Origin: G963666935 sp963666935
GTDB taxonomy: Bacteria; Bacillota; Clostridia; Christensenellales; CAG-138
Length of the DNA stretch: 64,000 bases
Direction: 5' to 3'
Assembly (NCBI GenBank): GCA_963666935.1
Contig: OY762936.1
Span: forward strand, 2,356,001-2,420,000
The translations under genes and the position numbers were made by a program. Shown piece after piece: positions 60,493-64,000 of the stretch (positions are counted from its first letter, which is position 1; each line of letters starts with the position of its first letter). The notes below the pieces were generated by a model that ran no database searches, was not told the DNA's origin, and saw only the letters and a list, made by a program, of their open reading frames with translations.

Positions 60493-60723
60493 AAAATGCC
60501 GATACCTCACAAATATAGATGTCTGCCTTCAAAATACCGCTGCCCTTTGAAAATGGCATTTTGTCTAACTGGACAGCCCCGTTAACCCAGGACTTGAGAA
60601 CCGCAAGTCCGATGCTCTCTTTGTCCCACGCACGTCTAGGTCGACGCGGCAAACTTTCTGCCATTTTTTTCACACGACGCCGAAGAAATCCCGGCATTAT
60701 TATTTTTTGCCTATTTCGTTCGA
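60493..60723. other. Gap between ABC-F and tex with a hairpin
   Basis: The gap holds an inverted repeat GGACTTG (60590-60596) and CAAGTCC (60604-60610) with a 7-base loop. A minus-strand frame runs through the gap into the ABC-F gene but has no convincing family or start. I do not call a gene here. Confidence 0.35.
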
Positions 60724-62877
60724 TTATTCCTGCACCTGCTTCATGGATAGGGAGATGCGCTTTTTCACTGGGTCTACAGCAAGCACCGCAACCTTGACCA
60801 CATCCCCTAAGCGAACTGCCTCGGAAGGATGCTTCAAAAAGCGGTTGGTAATCTCCGAAATATGCACAAGACCATCCTGATGGACACCGATATCCACAAA
60901 GACACCGAAGTCGATAACGTTGCGCACCGTTCCCGTCAACACCATTCCGGGAACGAGATCTTTCATATCCAATACATCCGTTCTCAATATCGGCGGGGGC
61001 AGCTCATCCCGGGGATCGCGGCCCGGCTTGGTCAATTCTTTGATAAGATCCCGCAGGGTAGGAATGCCAATCTCACATTCCTTGGCCGCCTGGGCTTCCC
61101 CATAGGCTTTGACCCGCGCACTTAATTCCGATATCGTGCCGTCCTCCACATCCCTCAGCGTATAGTTTGTAATCTTCAACAGCTGCTGCGCCGCCTGATA
61201 GCTTTCCGGATGTACGCCCGTATGATCCAAAATGGATTTACTCTCCACAACCCGCAAAAAACCCGCGCATTGTTCATAAGCCCGGGGGCCCAGCTTGGGC
61301 ACCTTTAACAGCTGCCTGCGTTCCCGAAACGCACCATTTTCCTCCCGGTAGACGACGATGTTTTTCGCCGTGGTCTCATTCAATCCCGACACGCGCCTAA
61401 GCAGGGATGACGACGCAGTGTTTAGATCCACGCCCACCGCATTCACGCAGTCCTCAACCACGCCGGACAGGGTATCATCCAGCTTCTTTTGCGGCATATC
61501 ATGCTGATACTGCCCTACTCCAATGGCCTTGGGATCAATCTTCACCAGCTCCGCCAGCGGGTCCTGCATCCTTCTTGCAATCGACACGGCGGAGCGGAGG
61601 TTTACGTCATACTGAGGAAATTCCTCCGCCGCCAGTTTGGAAGCGGAATACACGGAAGCCCCCGCCTCATTTACAATCATATAGCTGACCCCCGGCGTTT
61701 TAGCAATCAACTCGCAGGTCATCTGCTCCGTCTCCCGAGAGGCTGTGCCGTTGCCAATGGCAATGTGCTCTACTTTGTGTTTTTCAATCAGCATTTTCAG
61801 GGCATTGATGGCCTCGTTTTTTTGCCGCTCTCCAAAGGTTGGATAGACCACCGCCGTATCGAGAACCTTACCGGTTTCATCCACCACGGCCACCTTACAG
61901 CCATTGCGGAATCCCGGGTCCAAACCCATGGTGACATGTCCCTTCACGGGCGGCTGCAGCAGAAGGGGTTTTAGATTCAAAGCAAAGTTATGAATGGCGC
62001 CCTCCGATGCCTGATCAGTTAAAAAGCTGCGGATTTCCCGTTCCAAAGACGGGCTTAGCAGCCGGTCGTAGCCGTCCGTGGCAGCCGCCTTCACGATTTC
62101 AGCCGCCATGGAATTCCCTCGCACCATTTCAGAATAAACGAGCGTCAGCGCCTGTTCCCGATCCAGGTCAAAGCTTACCTTTAAAAAGCCATCCTTTTCG
62201 CCACGGTTCATGGCCAGTATCTGGTGTCCCTGCAAACGGCTCAGAGGCTGAGAGAACGTATAATATAAGCTGTATACTGAGTCTTCCTCCTTTGCCGCCT
62301 CGCTGGACAGCTTACCCTGTCTGGTTGTGGTATCCCGGAGGCGTTTTCGGATGGAGGGACTGTCGGAGACCAGCTCTGCTATGATGTCGGAGGCACCCGC
62401 AAGGGCCTCCGCAATATCCATGACCCCTTTCTCCGCATCCACAAATTGTTTTGCCAGCAGCGCCGGATCACCCAGCTTTGCATCCTGTGCAAGAAGCTGC
62501 ATGGCCAGTGGCTCCAACCCCTTCTCCTTGGCAACCGTGGCTCTGGTGCGGCGCTTTTGTTTATAAGGCCGATACACATCCTCTACATCCGCCAGGGTGT
62601 TTGCCTCGTCAATCTGCTTTGACAGCGCATCCGTCAGCTTATCCTGGGCGGAGATGGCTTTTTTCACTTCGTCCCGGCGCTGGGCAAGATTTCTTAAATA
62701 CGTAAGACGTTCCGCCAATTCCCGAAGCACGGTATCATCCATGCTGCCATGCAGTTCCTTACGGTATCTGGCGATAAAAGGAATCGTATTCCCCTCATCA
62801 ATCAGGGTAATCACGTTTTTGATATGTTCCCGATCCTTATGAAGCTCTTTTACTAAAATTCCAATCGTCTGATCCAT
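60724..62877 (-). CDS. tex: Tex-family S1 RNA-binding transcription accessory protein
   Basis: This 717-residue protein has the full Tex layout: an N-terminal helical region (FIARYRKELHGSMDDTVLRELAERLTYLRNL), a YqgF-type RNase H-like domain (TMGLDPGFRNGCKVAVVDETG, about residues 315-430), helix-hairpin-helix repeats (VGVDLNTASSSLLRRVSGLNETTAKNIV) and a C-terminal S1 domain (VPGMVLTGTVRNVIDFGVFVDIGVHQDGLVHISE). Tex binds RNA and RNA polymerase and is near-universal in bacteria. It has an AAGGAGCATGC site. Confidence 0.95.
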   Translation of the reverse strand: MDQTIGILVKELHKDREHIKNVITLIDEGNTIPFIARYRKELHGSMDDTVLRELAERLTYLRNLAQRRDEVKKAISAQDKLTDALSKQIDEANTLADVEDVYRPYKQKRRTRATVAKEKGLEPLAMQLLAQDAKLGDPALLAKQFVDAEKGVMDIAEALAGASDIIAELVSDSPSIRKRLRDTTTRQGKLSSEAAKEEDSVYSLYYTFSQPLSRLQGHQILAMNRGEKDGFLKVSFDLDREQALTLVYSEMVRGNSMAAEIVKAAATDGYDRLLSPSLEREIRSFLTDQASEGAIHNFALNLKPLLLQPPVKGHVTMGLDPGFRNGCKVAVVDETGKVLDTAVVYPTFGERQKNEAINALKMLIEKHKVEHIAIGNGTASRETEQMTCELIAKTPGVSYMIVNEAGASVYSASKLAAEEFPQYDVNLRSAVSIARRMQDPLAELVKIDPKAIGVGQYQHDMPQKKLDDTLSGVVEDCVNAVGVDLNTASSSLLRRVSGLNETTAKNIVVYREENGAFRERRQLLKVPKLGPRAYEQCAGFLRVVESKSILDHTGVHPESYQAAQQLLKITNYTLRDVEDGTISELSARVKAYGEAQAAKECEIGIPTLRDLIKELTKPGRDPRDELPPPILRTDVLDMKDLVPGMVLTGTVRNVIDFGVFVDIGVHQDGLVHISEITNRFLKHPSEAVRLGDVVKVAVLAVDPVKKRISLSMKQVQE

Positions 62878-63526
62878 GCATGCTCCTTGTAATCCGTCAT
62901 TCTAATTATGTTACCACAAAAATGAAAGGCGCGCCTCCCCGAACCTGGATCCATCCAGACACTTTTGGTTTCTTTTATCGTAGCCAGATAATAATAAAAT
63001 AGCAATGTGCAAATACAACAAAGCACATGCTTATCAGAGAGGCTACTTTTATCAAGTGCCTCTCTGATACCCCATATTCATTCTCATCACCAGATTAGAC
63101 AGAAGAAATTCAAGAGACGGTACTCCTCATGATTTCGTCCGCAGTATTGCCTCAACCCAATAGGCAGGTATTAGTTATTATACACGTCGTGCATGCTCAT
63201 TCTGGGTACTAATCAAACGGAACAGACAGCCTTAAATGCATGATTGGGACAATGGGTTTCGCTAATCGCTTGCTAATTTGAGGTTTTAATAAGCGGCTAA
63301 AAATTTGATAGTCGGCATTGCGGGCAAAAAATCCAAAAACTCAAAATACCCTGAAATAAGGGATATCCGCGATATTTATAATTATACACCAGTGTCTTGT
63401 AAGGCATTGGCCCCTCTCCTAATAAAATAGTTCTTAAATCACTGCCTCTAATCACAATCAAATAACGCTAAAACGATATCCAAGCCTGCGACGAAGGGAC
63501 CAATGGAACTCCCGGTATTGTATGTT
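62878..63526. repeat. Gene-free region with a long perfect inverted repeat
   Basis: This region of about 650 bp upstream of tex shows no coding frame I can support. TATCAGAGAGGC (63032-63043) pairs perfectly with GCCTCTCTGATA (63058-63069) over a 14-base loop. No T-run follows. It could be the core of a small RNA, a processing site or a MITE relic. Other parts are AT-rich. Confidence 0.4.
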
Positions 63527-63685
63527 TTAATATCGTCCTTCATCAAGCTCGACGCAAACGCTGTCAGACTGTTCTTCGTTGTTCACCTTCTTTATATGGT
63601 CAGCACTTTGTTTCAATACATGTGCGATTGCAACCAGAATTATTTCTTTCCCGAGGTATTCCAGCCTGACAATATTTTCTTTCAT
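63527..63685 (-). CDS. Small hypothetical protein (52 residues)
   Basis: The ATG at 63685 is preceded by an ideal AAGGAGCGAGAAT site, which supports a real gene. The sequence MKENIVRLEYLGKEIILVAI then AHVLKQSADHIKKVNNEEQ is charged with a short hydrophobic patch. I do not recognise the family. It follows a partial NifX-like gene on the same strand, with a hairpin between, and may share its transcript. Confidence 0.6.
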   Translation of the reverse strand: MKENIVRLEYLGKEIILVAIAHVLKQSADHIKKVNNEEQSDSVCVELDEGRY

Positions 63686-63717
63686 ATTCTCGCTCCTTAA
63701 TACTTTAACAAACGTGC

Positions 63718-63751
63718 GCAAGCTCTAAAGATTAATTGCTTCAGAGCTTGC
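63718..63751 (-). promoter_or_regulatory. Hairpin between the NifX-like gene and the small protein
   Basis: Perfect 9-bp arms GCAAGCTCT (63718-63726) and AGAGCTTGC (63743-63751) with a 16-base loop whose ends also pair in part. There is no T-run on the minus strand. It probably acts as a partial terminator or processing site between the two genes. Confidence 0.5.
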
Positions 63752-63779
63752 TTCTTTTCATTTCAGACATAATTTATTT

Positions 63780-64000
63780 TTATTCATTAGAATGCTGATG
63801 ACAAACAGAACCCGTTGATTTTAGTTTGCCCTGTAAATAGCTGTTGGCTGCTGCTTCCGCATCGCCGGATGCTCCGGTAATGACCTCGATTCCTTTTTCA
63901 TTGAAAATATCAACCGCGCCTCCTCCCATACCACCCGAAATGATTACATTTACATCCTTTTCGTGAAGGAAAACGGGCAGGAAGCCCGGCCTATGCCCTG
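63780..64000 (-). CDS. NifB/NifX-family dinitrogenase iron-molybdenum cofactor-like protein (3' part)
   Basis: Only the last 72 codons are in the window; the gene starts to the right. The sequence GHRPGFLPVFLHEKDVNVII followed by SGGMGGGAVDIFNEKGIEVITGASGDAEAAANSYL matches the NifX/NafY fold, with the HRPG and GGMGGGA motifs of the family. In anaerobes without nitrogenase these proteins often bind an Fe-S or Fe-Mo cluster of unknown use. No other nif gene is visible. The stop is at 63780-63782. Confidence 0.85.
   Translation of the reverse strand, partial: GHRPGFLPVFLHEKDVNVIISGGMGGGAVDIFNEKGIEVITGASGDAEAAANSYLQGKLKSTGSVCHQHSNE

Noticed and set aside
60455..60697. Minus-strand open frame of 80 codons between tex and the ABC-F gene
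   Set aside because: It overlaps the ABC-F start, has no ribosome binding site and no recognisable family; the gap is better explained as non-coding with a hairpin.

Overview
The window looks like a piece of chromosome from an anaerobic, low-to-medium GC Firmicute of the class Clostridia. The signs are clean sigma-A promoters with AGGAGG-type ribosome binding sites, frequent GTG/TTG starts, many Fe-S and flavin enzymes, an EFR1-type ferredoxin-flavodoxin, an MsrAB fusion, a Gram-positive style Pel locus and TRAP import of organic acids. Nearly all genes lie on the minus strand. No rRNA, complete tRNA, CRISPR array or intact insertion sequence was seen.

Left part (1-15.8 kb): three catabolic blocks. 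(i) 1-2970 is an HcnABC/opine-oxidase-like set of flavo-iron-sulfur genes, whose BFD-type [2Fe-2S] gene is split by a one-base frameshift. (ii) 3662-8238 is a four-carbon sugar-acid (threonate/erythronate) module: flavin reductase, PdxA2-type dehydrogenase, DtnK-type kinase, a DeoR repressor and a divergent TIM-barrel gene. Two opposed promoters share a GCTCATTT palindrome. (iii) 8359-15753 is a sugar-acid operon (two-part UxaA-type dehydratase, LarA-like protein, D-2-hydroxyacid dehydrogenase, IlvD/Edd dehydratase, HAD dehalogenase-like enzyme). A divergent IclR gene and two GGAAC-N3-GTTCC boxes spaced 20 bp apart lie just downstream of the operon promoter.

Middle part (16-38 kb): a CheR / hybrid histidine kinase / PAS-GGDEF-HD-GYP signalling trio, then a long cell-surface locus. 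The locus has a decayed galE, PelD (fused to an SDR domain and carrying an RxxD motif), PelE, a DUF2194 deacetylase (PelA-like), PelF and PelG, followed by CotH, a VTC-type domain protein, DUF4956 and a DUF4832 TIM-barrel protein. The signalling trio could supply the cyclic-di-GMP that PelD would read.

Right part (38-57 kb): an orphan HEPN-like gene, an EFR1 ferredoxin and a large TetR-controlled organic-acid operon. The operon encodes CoA-transferase, thiolase, MmgE/PrpD, PrpF, an MBL lactonase-like protein, a TRAP transporter, a LeuCD/DmdAB-type hydro-lyase, an isocitrate-lyase-family enzyme, two SDRs, an AEC permease and DUF554. The PrpF, LeuC, LeuD and lyase genes match the enzyme classes of the end of nicotinate fermentation (methylitaconate isomerase, dimethylmaleate hydratase, dimethylmalate lyase) or a 2-methylcitrate-type route, but the rest of the operon fits neither known pathway completely. 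The last part (57-64 kb) is housekeeping: MsrAB, an ABC-F ATPase, Tex, a small protein and a partial NifX/NifB-like protein.

A dispersed family of five related scars (3.4, 15.9, 23.6, 38.3 and 57.2 kb) separates these blocks. Each keeps part of one layout: the 3' end of a tyrosine recombinase, a conserved trailer of about 200 bp, the 3' half of a tRNA-Arg-like gene and its terminator. They suggest that the region was built by repeated integration at a tRNA gene followed by decay.
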